From Exiguobacterium algae (GTDB lineage: Bacteria > Bacillota > Bacilli > Exiguobacteriales > Exiguobacteriaceae): a DNA stretch of 64,000 nt. Position 1 is the first letter of the stretch, and each line of letters opens with the position of its first letter. Below, piece by piece: positions 44,025 through 54,600 of the stretch. The notes beneath the pieces are model-generated. The model was not told the origin of the DNA. It ran no database searches and saw only the letters and a program-made list of their open reading frames with translations. The translations under genes and the position numbers were made by a program. The DNA is taken from positions 124,001-188,000 of the forward strand of contig NZ_JACSKZ010000001.1 of NCBI RefSeq assembly GCF_018617875.1, given 5' to 3'.

Positions 44025-45399
44025 ATTATGGGGTGGCCGCTTCGAACAATCCGCAAGCGCCTGGGTCGATGAGTTCGGTGCCTCCATCGGTTTCGACGCC
44101 CAGCTCGTCCTAGAGGATTTGGAAGGGAGTATCGCCCACGTGACGATGCTTGGGGAGCAGGGTATTCTGTCACCCGAAGAAGTCGGGCAACTGACAGACG
44201 GGTTGAATAGTTTGAAGGAAAAAGCGACCTCGGGGCAATTGACGTTCAACGTTTTCCATGAGGATATCCATATGAACTTGGAAGCACTCCTGCACGAGGA
44301 AATCGGTCCCGTCGCCGGGAAGATGCACACGGCAAGAAGCCGAAACGATCAAGTCGCGACCGATATGCACCTGTACCTGAAGCGACGGGTGACAGAAGTG
44401 ATCGACGGGATCACCTCGCTCCAGCACGCCCTGCACCAACATGCGACTGAGCACGTCGAGACAATCATGCCGGGCTATACCCATTTGCAGCGTGCCCAAC
44501 CGATTTCCCTCGCCCATCACCTGCTCGCCTATTTTTGGATGCTCGAGCGTGATAAGGAACGCTTCACGGACAGCTTGAAACGGATCGACTGGTCCCCACT
44601 CGGAGCCGGAGCCCTCGCCGGGACGACCTTCCCGATCGATCGGGCGCGATCTGCGGAACTCCTCGGATTCGCCAAAGCCTATCCGAACAGTCTCGATGCT
44701 GTCAGTGACCGGGACTTCATCCTGGAGTTTTTATCGAACGCCTCGATGCTCATGATGCATCTGTCGCGTTTCTGTGAGGAATTGATCCTCTGGGCGAGCG
44801 AGGAATATCGTTTCATCACCGTCTCGGACACGTTCTCGACCGGGTCCAGCATGATGCCACAAAAGAAGAATCCCGATATGGCCGAACTCGTCCGTGGAAA
44901 ATCAGGTCGTGTCATCGGTAACCTGATGGGACTGCTCACGCTCATGAAAGGCTTGCCGCTCGCTTACAACAAAGACCTTCAGGAAGATAAGGAAGGCATG
45001 TTCGACACGGTCAAGACGCTCCAGGGGAGTCTGAGCATCATGGCCGGGATGGTCGAAGAGCTCACGTTCCATCCGGATGCGATGCAACAGGCAACGGAGC
45101 AAGACTTCTCGAACGCGACCGAACTGGCGGACTATTTGACGACGAAAGGGATGCCGTTCCGTGAAGCGCATGAGGTGACGGGGAAGCTCGTCAACCATTG
45201 TGTGAAGGAACGCCTCTATTTACGTGAGCTCCCGCTTGCGACGTTCCAATCGTACTCGGATCTGTTCGAAGAAGATGTGTATATCGCCCTCGCGCCGGTC
45301 ACGGCTGTGAAAAGACGGAACAGTTACGGGGGCACCGGATTCGATGCCGTACGTCATCAACTCGATGAAGCGTCCGCGAGCCTCACCTATACGTCATGA
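44017..45399 (+). CDS. argH: Argininosuccinate lyase
   Basis: A 460-residue member of the fumarase/aspartase superfamily with the signature [20 protein letters not shown]. Other landmarks are [16 protein letters not shown] and [10 protein letters not shown]. Cleaves argininosuccinate to arginine and fumarate. Co-transcribed with argG and ended by a strong terminator. Confidence 0.97.
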   Translation: MSKLWGGRFEQSASAWVDEFGASIGFDAQLVLEDLEGSIAHVTMLGEQGILSPEEVGQLTDGLNSLKEKATSGQLTFNVFHEDIHMNLEALLHEEIGPVAGKMHTARSRNDQVATDMHLYLKRRVTEVIDGITSLQHALHQHATEHVETIMPGYTHLQRAQPISLAHHLLAYFWMLERDKERFTDSLKRIDWSPLGAGALAGTTFPIDRARSAELLGFAKAYPNSLDAVSDRDFILEFLSNASMLMMHLSRFCEELILWASEEYRFITVSDTFSTGSSMMPQKKNPDMAELVRGKSGRVIGNLMGLLTLMKGLPLAYNKDLQEDKEGMFDTVKTLQGSLSIMAGMVEELTFHPDAMQQATEQDFSNATELADYLTTKGMPFREAHEVTGKLVNHCVKERLYLRELPLATFQSYSDLFEEDVYIALAPVTAVKRRNSYGGTGFDAVRHQLDEASASLTYTS

Positions 45400-45407
45400 C
45401 TATACCA

Positions 45408-45443
45408 AACCCTCCTCGAACACATCGTTCGAGGAGGGTTCTT
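45408..45443. terminator. Bidirectional terminator between argH and tetR gene
   Basis: AACCCTCCTCGAAC and GTTCGAGGAGGGTT arms (14 bp) with a five-base loop, then CTTTAA. It serves both convergent genes. Confidence 0.8.
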
Positions 45444-46039
45444 TAACGTTCATTCAATTGATGGATGAAAGCGGGCAGTCCTTCCTCGAGCAGTAACTCG
45501 AACACTTCCATCATCTCGTCTACCGGACAGTCGTTCACGTCCAATAAGTATTGGAGCACGACTCCATCGACGGCACCGATCAACCAGGCACTGACCGCAT
45601 GGTTCAATCGCGTCTCCTCGAGCCCATAAAGGTTGACGAGAATCTCTTCAATCCGATTCGTCCACTCCCTGTATTTTTCTTTCAGCTTTTCCTGAACCTC
45701 GGTGTTGCCTAACAGGACTTCGTGTGCGAAATGGTACTGCAGTCGGTTCTCGGCATCCTTTTTAAACCGTGTCGCGGTTTCCCGGACGATGTCCGCTTTC
45801 ACTTTGTCCGCCTGGATGTCTTCTGACGCCATACTGTGCACAATCTGCGTGGAGACGGATAGACTGTCATCGAGCAAGTCGTATAACAAATCCTCTTTAT
45901 TTTTATAATGATGATAGATCGCCCCCGTCGTGACGCCGGCTTCATCGGCAATCGCGCGAACCGTCGCCCCGTTCGCCCCGTTCCGGACGATCACTTCTCT
46001 CGCTGCCGCTAAGATTTTTGCTTTCCCGTCCACTTTCAT
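45443..46039 (-). CDS. TetR-family transcriptional regulator
   Basis: A 198-residue repressor with the N-terminal TetR helix-turn-helix (AREVIVRNGANGATVRAI, ADEAGVTTGAIYHHYKNKEDL) and a helical ligand-binding domain. Divergent from the membrane-protein pair at 46199-48036, whose promoter carries a 22-bp palindrome; it very likely represses that operon and perhaps itself. Confidence 0.9.
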   Translation of the reverse strand: MKVDGKAKILAAAREVIVRNGANGATVRAIADEAGVTTGAIYHHYKNKEDLLYDLLDDSLSVSTQIVHSMASEDIQADKVKADIVRETATRFKKDAENRLQYHFAHEVLLGNTEVQEKLKEKYREWTNRIEEILVNLYGLEETRLNHAVSAWLIGAVDGVVLQYLLDVNDCPVDEMMEVFELLLEEGLPAFIHQLNER

Positions 46040-46117
46040 CCCGTTCCCTCCATTCGGTCTCTATTCAGCATAGCATAATTAGAGAACTGAATAAAAACGT
46101 ATGTGAACAAATTCACA

Positions 46118-46170
46118 TTGACGACATCCAAAGACGGGTTTATACTAAAAACATAACAAGCGTTATGTTT
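46118..46170 (+). promoter_or_regulatory. Promoter with TetR-type operator
   Basis: TTGACG (46118-46123) and TATACT (46141-46146) are spaced by 17 bases. A palindrome at 46149-46170 (AAACATAAC, four bases, GTTATGTTT) covers the start of transcription. A regulator bound there would block the promoter of the gene at 46199. Confidence 0.75.
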
Positions 46171-46198
46171 GTTAAATCCCAATTAGAAGGTGAGAAGA

Positions 46199-47017
46199 AT
46201 GACTGTTTGGCCTCATGTCATCACGATGCCGATGTACATTGCACTGTTGTTAGGAATCATCGTCTTCTTTCGAAAACACTACAAGCTCTCCGCCTACTTA
46301 TGGCTCGCATCACTGTTGACGTTTCCATTATGGATGATGGGAAACGTGGAAGGATGGTTTCGTTGGGCAAAAATTGTAAGCGTTCTCATTCCGACGATCA
46401 TTGTCGGCTTCTCTCGAATCGCCGTATACGAGAACAAGGAAGGTCCCGTTTGGAATTTCCTTAAAAAAGAAGAGTTCCTGTGGTTCTTCTACGCCATCCT
46501 ATTCTTAAACATCGCAGAAGCGACGGTGAAAGATGCCACGCTCGGCAATTACTTCAATGCCGCCTGCGGATTTTTATTATGTGTAACTATCCCGTTTGCG
46601 CCGACGTTTTGGAAATTTGCGAAGGAAGGGCACGCCGAACTCCTCGCCTATACGACTGGCTCCTGGAACTTCATCTATACATCCTGGAATGCTTGTTTCG
46701 TCTACGCCGAATCACCCGTGTATTTCGCGAGTTCGGTCTGTATCTTGCTCGCTGCAGAACTCTATCCGCTCCTCAAAAAGCGTCCGGAACTTTATATCAC
46801 CGCTCGGATTTACACCCTTGCCGCCCACCTGCTCATCCGTGCCTGCTATGATATCTTCCCGGACATCATGAATTCAAGTTCATGGTTCAGCGCGGACGTC
46901 TTAGCGACATGGGGCATGATCAACTTCGTGATCATCGTGCCGTACGTGTTCTGGCACATGTGGCAACTTCATAACAATCAGGCCATGTTCACGTTTAAAC
47001 GATTGAAAGCACAATGA
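46199..47017 (+). CDS. Multispanning membrane protein (DUF5692-like), copy 1
   Basis: ATG at 46199 follows AAGGTGAG. The 272 residues contain about eight hydrophobic helices; conserved-looking pieces are EGWFRWAKI, LNIAEATVKD, TGSWNFIYTSWNACFVY. The neighbour at 47098 shows the same scheme. I assign both tentatively to the DUF5692 family; no function is known. Control by the adjacent TetR regulator suggests response to a small molecule. Confidence 0.65.
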   Translation: MTVWPHVITMPMYIALLLGIIVFFRKHYKLSAYLWLASLLTFPLWMMGNVEGWFRWAKIVSVLIPTIIVGFSRIAVYENKEGPVWNFLKKEEFLWFFYAILFLNIAEATVKDATLGNYFNAACGFLLCVTIPFAPTFWKFAKEGHAELLAYTTGSWNFIYTSWNACFVYAESPVYFASSVCILLAAELYPLLKKRPELYITARIYTLAAHLLIRACYDIFPDIMNSSSWFSADVLATWGMINFVIIVPYVFWHMWQLHNNQAMFTFKRLKAQ

Positions 47018-47097
47018 ATACATTCCTGAGAAATGGGGTTCACTTGCCCTAACTTGCTCAACATTACACAATCACATGTCAAAAGGAGTGAAGCATC

Positions 47098-48036
47098 ATG
47101 GGAATATTATATGAACCGATCGGGCTGACCGGTTGGGGCATCGGCTTGTTCGTCTTGTTCGCGTTGATGGCGTTCAATGAGTTCAGCCGGACGACGAAAT
47201 GGGGTGGAATCACCCTCTTCCTGATCGTCCCGGTCGTCTTGACGATCTTTGTTTGGCCGACGACCGCGGCACCCGGTAACGAGTATGGGACCGGAACTTG
47301 GTTCAACTGGGTGAAAACGTACTCGGCACTTGCCGGGTGTCTAGGATTCATGGCCATCCGCTACTATCCGTCCCTGCTTAAGAAAAAGTGGGTCCTCCTC
47401 TTTCCGCCGGGAATACTCGCTTTAAACATATTAGAAGCATGCATCCGTGATTTCCAAGTCTATTTTTACAACGTGCCCGACGGTGCTTATATCGACAACC
47501 TATGGGTCATGTCGGGACCCTGGAACCTGATGAACGGCATTGCCGGATTATTGAACATCATTGCAATCTGTGGCTGGGTCGGCATTACGGTCTCAAAAGA
47601 TCGCTCCAAAGATATGATTTGGCCCGATATGATCTGGCCGTGGATCATCGCATATGACCTTTGGAATTTCGCATACGTGTACAACTGTATCTCGGACCAC
47701 TCTTTCTATGCCGGTCTCATCTTATTGCTCTCTTGTACGATTCCGACGTTCTTTATTAAAAAAGGTGCGTGGTTACAGCATCGCGCCCATACGCTCGCTC
47801 TCTGGATTATGTTTGTCATGACCATTCCTGCTTTTGCGGACCGTCTCGCACCGGTCCCATCGACCCATGACCCACGTGCCTTCTTTGTCGTCAGTCTGAT
47901 TTCCTTACTCTCAAACGTCGCCCTCGTGGTGTATCAGTTCATCCGAATCCGGAAGCGGCAATTGAACCCGCTCCGTGACGAGATTTATCAAGACACGAAA
48001 GCGTATCAAACGGCCTTGACAGAGAACGGACTATAA
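47098..48036 (+). CDS. Multispanning membrane protein (DUF5692-like), copy 2
   Basis: A 312-residue relative of the preceding protein: TWFNWVKTYSALAG, LNILEACIRDFQVY, WNLMNGIAG and YDLWNFAYVYNCISD match blocks in copy 1. About eight membrane helices. AAAGGAGTGA ribosome site. The 80-base gap has no terminator, so it is likely co-transcribed with copy 1 under the TetR-type operator. Confidence 0.65.
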   Translation: MGILYEPIGLTGWGIGLFVLFALMAFNEFSRTTKWGGITLFLIVPVVLTIFVWPTTAAPGNEYGTGTWFNWVKTYSALAGCLGFMAIRYYPSLLKKKWVLLFPPGILALNILEACIRDFQVYFYNVPDGAYIDNLWVMSGPWNLMNGIAGLLNIIAICGWVGITVSKDRSKDMIWPDMIWPWIIAYDLWNFAYVYNCISDHSFYAGLILLLSCTIPTFFIKKGAWLQHRAHTLALWIMFVMTIPAFADRLAPVPSTHDPRAFFVVSLISLLSNVALVVYQFIRIRKRQLNPLRDEIYQDTKAYQTALTENGL

Positions 48037-48116
48037 AAATCGAAATGACGAATGCTTCTGGCGTTCGTCATTTTTGTTACCTGATCCTAATTCCTGCTTG
48101 TCCCCTTCCGTATTTT

Positions 48117-48146
48117 GTGTTAACTTTATTATTGTTAACGTTAACT
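48117..48146 (+). promoter_or_regulatory. BirA-type operator upstream of bioY
   Basis: TGTTAAC (48118-48124) and GTTAACT (48140-48146), separated by 15 bases, plus a further GTTAAC at 48134. The arrangement fits the Firmicute biotin-repressor box (TTGTTAAC with inverted GTTAAC after 14-16 bases), just before the bioY ribosome site. Confidence 0.6.
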
Positions 48147-48162
48147 GAAAAGGGGTTTACAT

Positions 48163-48693
48163 ATGAAAATTCAAGACATGACACAAATCGCGGTCGGGGC
48201 AGCCTTACTCGCGAGCATCAGTTTTATTGAAATTCCGATTGGACCCGTTCCGATTACATTGCAGACACTGGGCATCATGACCCTTGCCGGTATCCTCGGG
48301 GCGCGAAAAGGATTCTTGACGGTCGTCGTCTACCTCCTGCTCGGATTGATCGGCCTTCCTGTCTTGAGCGGTCAAGGAGGATTGGCCCCGTTCGTCGGTC
48401 CGACGGTCGGTTATCTGCTCGCCTTCCCGATTGCCGCCTATTTGATCGGTTGGTTCAGCGAACGTCATCGCTCCGTGATGGCATTGATCGGTTATAACGC
48501 TTTGTTCGGACTTGGCTTTGTGTATGTGCTAGGGAGTCTCGGTCTCGAGTTCATGCTCGGGATGACGTTTTTAGACGCCCTAAAAATTAATCTTCCATTC
48601 ATCATCGGAGATCTCTTAAAAGCCGTGCTCGCAGCCGTGATTGTGGTCAAGGTCTCGTCCAATCAACAGATGCGCCGGACACTCGCTTCCTGA
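48163..48693 (+). CDS. bioY: Biotin transporter BioY
   Basis: A 176-residue S component of an ECF-type vitamin importer with six hydrophobic helices. Landmarks: IPIGPVPITLQTLGIM and GLIGLPVLSGQGG followed by GPTVGYLLAFPIAAYLIG. It binds biotin and works with the shared ECF module encoded elsewhere. AAAGGGG ribosome site; BirA-like box upstream. Confidence 0.95.
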   Translation: MKIQDMTQIAVGAALLASISFIEIPIGPVPITLQTLGIMTLAGILGARKGFLTVVVYLLLGLIGLPVLSGQGGLAPFVGPTVGYLLAFPIAAYLIGWFSERHRSVMALIGYNALFGLGFVYVLGSLGLEFMLGMTFLDALKINLPFIIGDLLKAVLAAVIVVKVSSNQQMRRTLAS

Positions 48694-48756
48694 TTTTGTG
48701 ACGTTTCAGCGAACACCTTCCGTGGAACTTATATAGTATGGAAGGGGGGTGTCCTT

Positions 48757-48954
48757 ATGAGCGACTCAACGTTTAAAAAGCGCTTGATGAAAGCGACCCA
48801 CATCCACCCACGCTCCAGTGAAGGACAAAAACGCGGGAAAGACGAAACGCGGCACGAAAAACGCGACACGCAGGCATTTGAACGCCGATTGCGTGAAGCA
48901 AAAAGTAAAGTCGGAGAGATTCAGGAAAACATTGACCATATTTCGAGACGCTAA
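48757..48954 (+). CDS. Small charged protein, unknown
   Basis: A 65-residue very hydrophilic protein (Lys, Arg, Glu; helical end VGEIQENIDHISRR). ATG preceded by GGAAGGGGGGTG; its own terminator follows. No family recognised; resembles small stress-related proteins of Bacilli in composition. Confidence 0.6.
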   Translation: MSDSTFKKRLMKATHIHPRSSEGQKRGKDETRHEKRDTQAFERRLREAKSKVGEIQENIDHISRR

Positions 48955-48988
48955 AAACCCGTCAATTCATTTTGACGGGTTTTTCTTA
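48955..48988. terminator. Terminator between small gene and TSUP gene
   Basis: AAACCCGTCAA and TTGACGGGTTT arms followed by TTCTT on the plus strand and preceded by A-rich sequence for the minus strand. It overlaps the end of the convergent gene. Confidence 0.75.
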
Positions 48989-49830
48989 TTTTTCGGTTGA
49001 ATGACCAATGTGGCGATGAATAAGAGTGCCAGGACGACCAGCAGCGTAAGCGATACCGTGTTCCATCCCAACAGATTCAAGCCGACACTGACCGCGACGG
49101 TCATATAAAAACCGCCGAGTGCCTTTTTCACATGTTGTGAGCTGAAACGATGTAACTGCTTCGCACCGAACGGTGAGCCGATCATCGCGCCGGCGATCAA
49201 GGCGGCACCATGCCAGTAATTCGTCTCCGCTCCTGCGACCGCATAACTGATCACGCCCGACATGACGATGAGCAGGGCGGCCGAGATACTTGTGCCCACT
49301 GCGCGCTTCATCTCCGTGTTCAACAGCTTCACTTGGAGCGGCGTGAGGACAAATCCACCACTGACACCCATCAAAGAAGAAATGAACCCGGCGAATAAAC
49401 CGATCAAGCCGAGTCGTGGCACCGTTGCCGTGCCTACACTCCCTTCAACATGCTGTTTCGAGCGGAAGAATGACACTGCGAAGTAAGTCAACAAGGCGAT
49501 GTAGACGAGTGAAATGATGAGCGTCGCCCCGTCCACCCCTTCTAAATAGAAGACGAGCGGCGTCGCAATCCATGTCCCGGCGATCCCGAACGCTCCGATC
49601 CAGGCGGCATGCTTCACGTTCACGTTGCGTAAACGGATGTGCGAGATCGTACCGGCTGTCGTCGAGCCGAGTGTCAGCATCAAACTTAAGGCAATGGCAG
49701 CGCTGGCCTCATAACCGAAAACGAGAAGGAGTGGCGTCAATAAAATTCCGCCACCGATGCCGAAGAACCCGCTCAAAATCCCGATGAGCGTCCCGAGCAT
49801 CAAAAATTGTAAAACTTGAAAAATATCCAT
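48967..49830 (-). CDS. TSUP-family (TauE/SafE-like) membrane transporter
   Basis: A 287-residue protein with eight hydrophobic helices arranged in two repeats, opening with LIGILSGFFGIGGGILLTPL and with GLFAGFISSLMGVSGGFVL in the second half. The family exports sulfite and other small organic or sulfur anions; the substrate here is unknown. Confidence 0.88.
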   Translation of the reverse strand: MDIFQVLQFLMLGTLIGILSGFFGIGGGILLTPLLLVFGYEASAAIALSLMLTLGSTTAGTISHIRLRNVNVKHAAWIGAFGIAGTWIATPLVFYLEGVDGATLIISLVYIALLTYFAVSFFRSKQHVEGSVGTATVPRLGLIGLFAGFISSLMGVSGGFVLTPLQVKLLNTEMKRAVGTSISAALLIVMSGVISYAVAGAETNYWHGAALIAGAMIGSPFGAKQLHRFSSQHVKKALGGFYMTVAVSVGLNLLGWNTVSLTLLVVLALLFIATLVIQPKNKKNPSK

Positions 49831-49871
49831 ATTCAGCCCTTCTTTCGTTCCGTTTCGTCTGCAATCATACC

Positions 49872-49903
49872 AAAAAGGGGCGATGATTTCGCCCCTCCTT
49901 TTA
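49872..49903 (-). terminator. Terminator of alpha/beta hydrolase gene
   Basis: AAGGGGCGA and TCGCCCCTCCTT arms; on the minus strand the hairpin is followed by TTTTTGG. Adjacent to the stop at 49901. Confidence 0.75.
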
Positions 49904-50788
49904 TAAAGATTGCTCTAAAAATTCGAAAATCTGTTGACGATACTCGTCCTGGAACGAACGATACGAACCGATATGCCCTTCGTTGTCGGTCACCCAAAGC
50001 TCGATTCCTTCTTTTTCCTCCGCCAACCGTTCACTTTCTGAGACCGGTATCGCATCGTCATCCTTACTATGAATCAGGAAGATCGGGGCATCGATTTTTT
50101 TAATGTCCTCGATCGGTTTGACGACGTCCGCATCGAGTCCCGTGAACCAAGGCGTCACTGTCATGATGACCGGTGTGAACGGGAAGTTCGGTAAATCGCT
50201 CCATACCGGTAAGTTAGTCTCCAGGTAGGCACGTAAATCACTGAACGGGCTATCCGCGATCACGGCAGCGACCTCGATATCATCCGCCGTCGACAACGCA
50301 GTCGCTGCCCCCATCGAGATTCCATAAAGAACGATCGGCCCGTCTGATCTGCCTTTCGCGTATTCGATGGCCGCCTTCAAATCTTCCTGTTCTTTGACAC
50401 CGACCGTCACCCGCTCCCCTTCCGAGATTCCAGAAGCGCGAAAATCAAACGTCAAAAAATTGTACCCTTGTTCGTGGAACTCCGGGATCAACTCTTTGAG
50501 CGGCAAGTCATTTTGTTCACGGTTTTTCCCATATCCGTGAGCGAAAACGACTGTCGCGCGCGGAGTCGGGTGCGGGATCCACCATCCATACAAGTCATAC
50601 CCTTCCTCGGACTGGATGGTCACATTCTCATATTTCAAGCCGAGTGATTTCGGTGTATACGTCAACGTCTCACGCTCAGGCGTTGTCAGCTGATCTCCGA
50701 CATGTGCCGAGATGCCTCCGATTGTCACGCCAACTCCAATGAGCACCACGATCAAAGCAATCCATAAAAACTTGATCCATCGATTCAT
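49901..50788 (-). CDS. Membrane-anchored alpha/beta hydrolase
   Basis: A 295-residue protein with an N-terminal hydrophobic segment (FLWIALIVVLIGVGVTIGG), then a serine hydrolase fold: VVFAHGYGKNR, LYGISMGAATAL (nucleophile Ser), and C-terminal DNEGHIGS (His). Close in layout to YqkD/S33-type hydrolases of Bacilli. The active domain should be outside the membrane. Substrate unknown. Confidence 0.85.
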   Translation of the reverse strand: MNRWIKFLWIALIVVLIGVGVTIGGISAHVGDQLTTPERETLTYTPKSLGLKYENVTIQSEEGYDLYGWWIPHPTPRATVVFAHGYGKNREQNDLPLKELIPEFHEQGYNFLTFDFRASGISEGERVTVGVKEQEDLKAAIEYAKGRSDGPIVLYGISMGAATALSTADDIEVAAVIADSPFSDLRAYLETNLPVWSDLPNFPFTPVIMTVTPWFTGLDADVVKPIEDIKKIDAPIFLIHSKDDDAIPVSESERLAEEKEGIELWVTDNEGHIGSYRSFQDEYRQQIFEFLEQSL

Positions 50789-50820
50789 CTCAAACTTCCC
50801 CTCTTCATGTATTCAGTGCA

Positions 50821-51609
50821 TTATCTGAGCCAATTCCGCAACGCGATGATCGCATGTTGGACCGGCTCCCATGTGCTTGAAGGGATCAGATAACACGTCC
50901 CTCCACCGACATGAAACGTTTGAACGTTTTTTTGTTTTACGATGTTCTCCCCGATGGCGCCGAACGGGTCGCTGTTGACATCGATATGCTCAAACGTCTT
51001 CCACACCCGTTCCCCTCGTCCTTCCATCGCACAACCAAACGACCTGATCGGACTGTCGATTCCATACTCGGCGTAGTGCCACAGGGTGGTCGAGTCGAGT
51101 GGTGACCCGAGATGGAGCACGCGTGCGTCTAAATCGATCATGCGCTCAATCGGAGAGCCCGGACCGAATCCGACGTCGATCGAATGCCCGGAAACGAGCT
51201 GTTCGGCACCGTTCCCCCACGCTGCAACCGACCACATCGGATGCTCACTGCGGAAAACGCCAGGGAATGTTCTGAACAGTTCGGCCGTCTTCCCAATTCC
51301 CCGTGTCGGTGTTTTTAGCGGGTCATAGGCCGGCATCTCCCGGCGAATTGTCTCCCACCACTCTTCAGGCACCGGAGGGTTCATCCATTCTGCGGGATCC
51401 GAGTTGTCTGTGCTCTGTGCCGGCATCATGAGTACCCCTTCGCTTCCGACCACCTCTTGTAACGCCTCGATCACCGCTTGAGGTCCGCCGCACACATAGC
51501 CGAGTTGTGACAGGGACACGTGCACGAACAGAGCATCCCCCCGTTTGATGCCAATCTCTTTCAGTTTTTCTACGAGACCGGACTTCGTCACCATCTGTTT
51601 CAATTTCAT
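50821..51609 (-). CDS. Aminoglycoside N(3)-acetyltransferase family protein
   Basis: A 262-residue member of the AAC(3)/YokD family: ALFVHVSLSQLGYVCGG, PTRGIGKTAELFRTFPG, RSEHPMWSVAAWG, HLGSPLDSTTLWHYAEY. ATG 51609 overlaps the sbcC stop by one base. Chromosomal members occur widely in Bacilli; actual resistance activity cannot be judged from sequence. Confidence 0.88.
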   Translation of the reverse strand: MKLKQMVTKSGLVEKLKEIGIKRGDALFVHVSLSQLGYVCGGPQAVIEALQEVVGSEGVLMMPAQSTDNSDPAEWMNPPVPEEWWETIRREMPAYDPLKTPTRGIGKTAELFRTFPGVFRSEHPMWSVAAWGNGAEQLVSGHSIDVGFGPGSPIERMIDLDARVLHLGSPLDSTTLWHYAEYGIDSPIRSFGCAMEGRGERVWKTFEHIDVNSDPFGAIGENIVKQKNVQTFHVGGGTCYLIPSSTWEPVQHAIIALRNWLR

Positions 51610-54600
51610 CACTCCACGATAAGTTGGATCGTAGACCCACTTCTTGATTTCTTCACTTCGATTCGCGCATCCACACGGTCTTTCAATTCTTGTACGTGAC
51701 TGATGACCCCGACGAGACGTCCGCTCGACTGTAGGGACATTAACAGTTCAATGGCCTGGTCAAGCGATTCGGCATCTAATGTCCCGAACCCTTCATCGAT
51801 CAGCATCGTCTCCAGGCTGACCCCGCCACTCAATTGTTGGACGACCTCAGCCAGTCCGAGTGCGAGAGATAAGGACGCCTTGAAGCCTTCCCCGCCCGAG
51901 AGGTTTTGTACACGTCTGGTCTGACCCGTATAGGCGTCAAAGACTAATAATTCGAGACCAGACTTCGCATTTCCTTTCGCCGTCTCCATTTTTCGCTCCA
52001 ATCGGAATTGACCGCTCGTCATCTGGTCAAGATGGATGTTGGCCGCATGGAGGATTTGGTCGAAAAATGCCGTCTGAACGTACGTCTCAAATGTCATCTT
52101 CTGTGGGTTGAACCCTTTTCCGGTGTCGGCAATCAGCTTGATTGTTTCAAGTTTTTTCTCTTCTTCTGCCGTTTCCGCACGAAGCTTTGTCCACTCGCTG
52201 ACGATCTGTCGATGGCGGGATAAGGTCGATGTCGCCGTGACCAGTTCTTTTGACGTGTGTTCATACTGCTCATTCACTTGTCTTAACTGTTCCGTCACGA
52301 CTGTGAGGTCCGGTTTTTCGATATCCCCGAGCTTTTCCTCGATCGATTGCAGGGTATGCGTCAAACGAAGCCCTTCCTCTTCTTCCTGTTGAAGCTGCTC
52401 TCTCATGGCCGACAGTTCATCGATCCGATCCGCAAGCTTCCGGTACATCTCGTCCGTCAACTCCTGCTCTTCTAACTTTTCGGAGTAGGCAACACGGGTT
52501 TTATTCAATTGAGTAGTCGCCTCCCGCAGCTGCTCCTCGTACAACGTGTGGCGCTCCTCCTCTTTCCAGGTCGCCTTGTTTACGTCCTCAAGCTCTTTCT
52601 CGTGCGCTGTCACTGTCCGTTCGAGTTGACGCACCTGTTCTGACAGCTTCTTCTGTTCGTCTTTGAAGTCTTGTAGCGAGCCGTCTTCCATCTGACCGAT
52701 CTCAGCCAGACGCTCCTGAATCGAATCGACACGCTTGAGCAGGTTTTGGCGCTCTTCAAACTGTTCTCGCTTCAATTGTTCAAGTCGCTTGATCTCTACA
52801 GCCATTTGACGCACTGTCCGTTCTTTTTGCATACGGTCCGACTCGGCTTGTTGCAATGTCGTGACACGTGCTTGAAGCTGTTCGATCATCTCTTTTATTG
52901 AGCCTTCTACATGGATTTCGTTCGCTTGGACCTTAAACTCCTGCTTCGCCTCTTCCAACTGCTGAAGGATTGAGCGATACTCGGCCCGCGCTTCATACAA
53001 CCGACCTTCCAGTTCTTTCAGCCGTTCGACTGCCTGCTCCTGCTCTACGAGATCTTCTGTAGCCTCCTGGTGAGGCGTGACCTCATGATGAAGCGACCCG
53101 CATACCGGACAAGGCTCTCCTTCGACAAGCGTCTCACTGATCCGCTTCGCCCAAATCAGGCGTTCTGCCCGTTCAAACTTCGCCACGACGTCAAGTTGCG
53201 TCTGATGCCGTTTTTGTACGTGCTTCCCGTTCTGCTCACATCGCGTGAGTCGTTCGGTTAGCTCGATCTGCTTTTGCTCGAGCTTGTAAAGGGAACGGAG
53301 ACGGTCTAATTCACGTTCTTTGTCGACTGCGCGTTCTGCCGGCGCTTGTTCGAGTTCCTGCAGGAGCTTCGTTTCCTGTTGTTGCAACTCACCAAGCCGT
53401 GTTTCCTGGTCGAATGATGCGCGTAGGTCGGCCTGTTCTCTTAAACGTTGCCGCTCCTGGATCAGTTTCGTACGCTCATCAAGATGCGGCAGCAACTCCT
53501 CGATCACCCGCAGGCGTTCGAGATGAACGTCCAGCTCTTTTTTCATGCGTTGCATCGTATCTTGATTCGAGACGAGGTTCGCCTGTCGTTCCTTTAAACC
53601 CGACAACTGTTTTGCCGACTCGATGCTTGCCTTGGTCAGCTGGTCGACGAGTCGTTCTGAATCGGTCATTCGTTCATAGGATGGTCGGACATGGTTCGCC
53701 GCCTCAAGTTGCTTCAATAATTCACGTCGTGAGGAACGTACGGATTCACCGGCTTTGAATGCCGCCAGCCGCTCACGGCTCGCGTCTCGCTCTTCGAAGA
53801 GCCGTAATACACGGTTCGACTCCTCTACTGTTTGCCGGACGGTTTCGAGACGTTTCGCCGCTCCCTGTTTCTCTTGATCAAGTGTCCCCACCCGTTCAGC
53901 AAGGGTTTGTTCACGCTCGTCAAGCCATGACAGTACTTCCTCGATCGGTCGTTCTGCAACCGCTTCGATTGCTTCGTCCTCAAGTTCAAGCAGTTTCAAT
54001 CGCGTCCGCTCGACAGCCCATTCGACTTGTCGTCGATACTTACTATGACGGTCTGCCCAGTTCTCCTGGAAAGACCGGTATGCCTCTGTTTTGAAAATCG
54101 ACTGCAGAATCTGTTGTTTTTTCATCGAGTCAGAGTCAAGGAGCTGACGGAACTGGTTTTGTGGGAGCAATAATATCTGACTGAACTGCTCATAGGAAAG
54201 TTGCAGGATGTCTTCGATTTTTTCTTGCACCTCGTTCACTTTCGTCGCGACCGGTTTCCAGTCCGCATCCCATTCATACAGCACGGCTTCGTGCGGGATC
54301 GGCGTTTTATTTTTCGGGTGAGGCTGCTGGGGCTGTCGGACGACCCGGTACAGCTCCTCGCGAATCGTGAAGGAAAAGTCGACCTCTGTCTTCTGTTCCG
54401 GTGAAGCGTATTGGCTTCTAAAGTCGCTCGGGTTTCGTAGCGCCCCGCTGGCACGTCCGTATAGAGCAAACGTCATCGCGTCGAAGATGGTCGTCTTTCC
54501 GGCACCCGTCCGGCCACTGACGACAAACATCGATCGACCTTCAAGTTTTGTGAAATCGATTACCTCTGTCTCGGCATACGGACCGAACGCACTCATCGTT

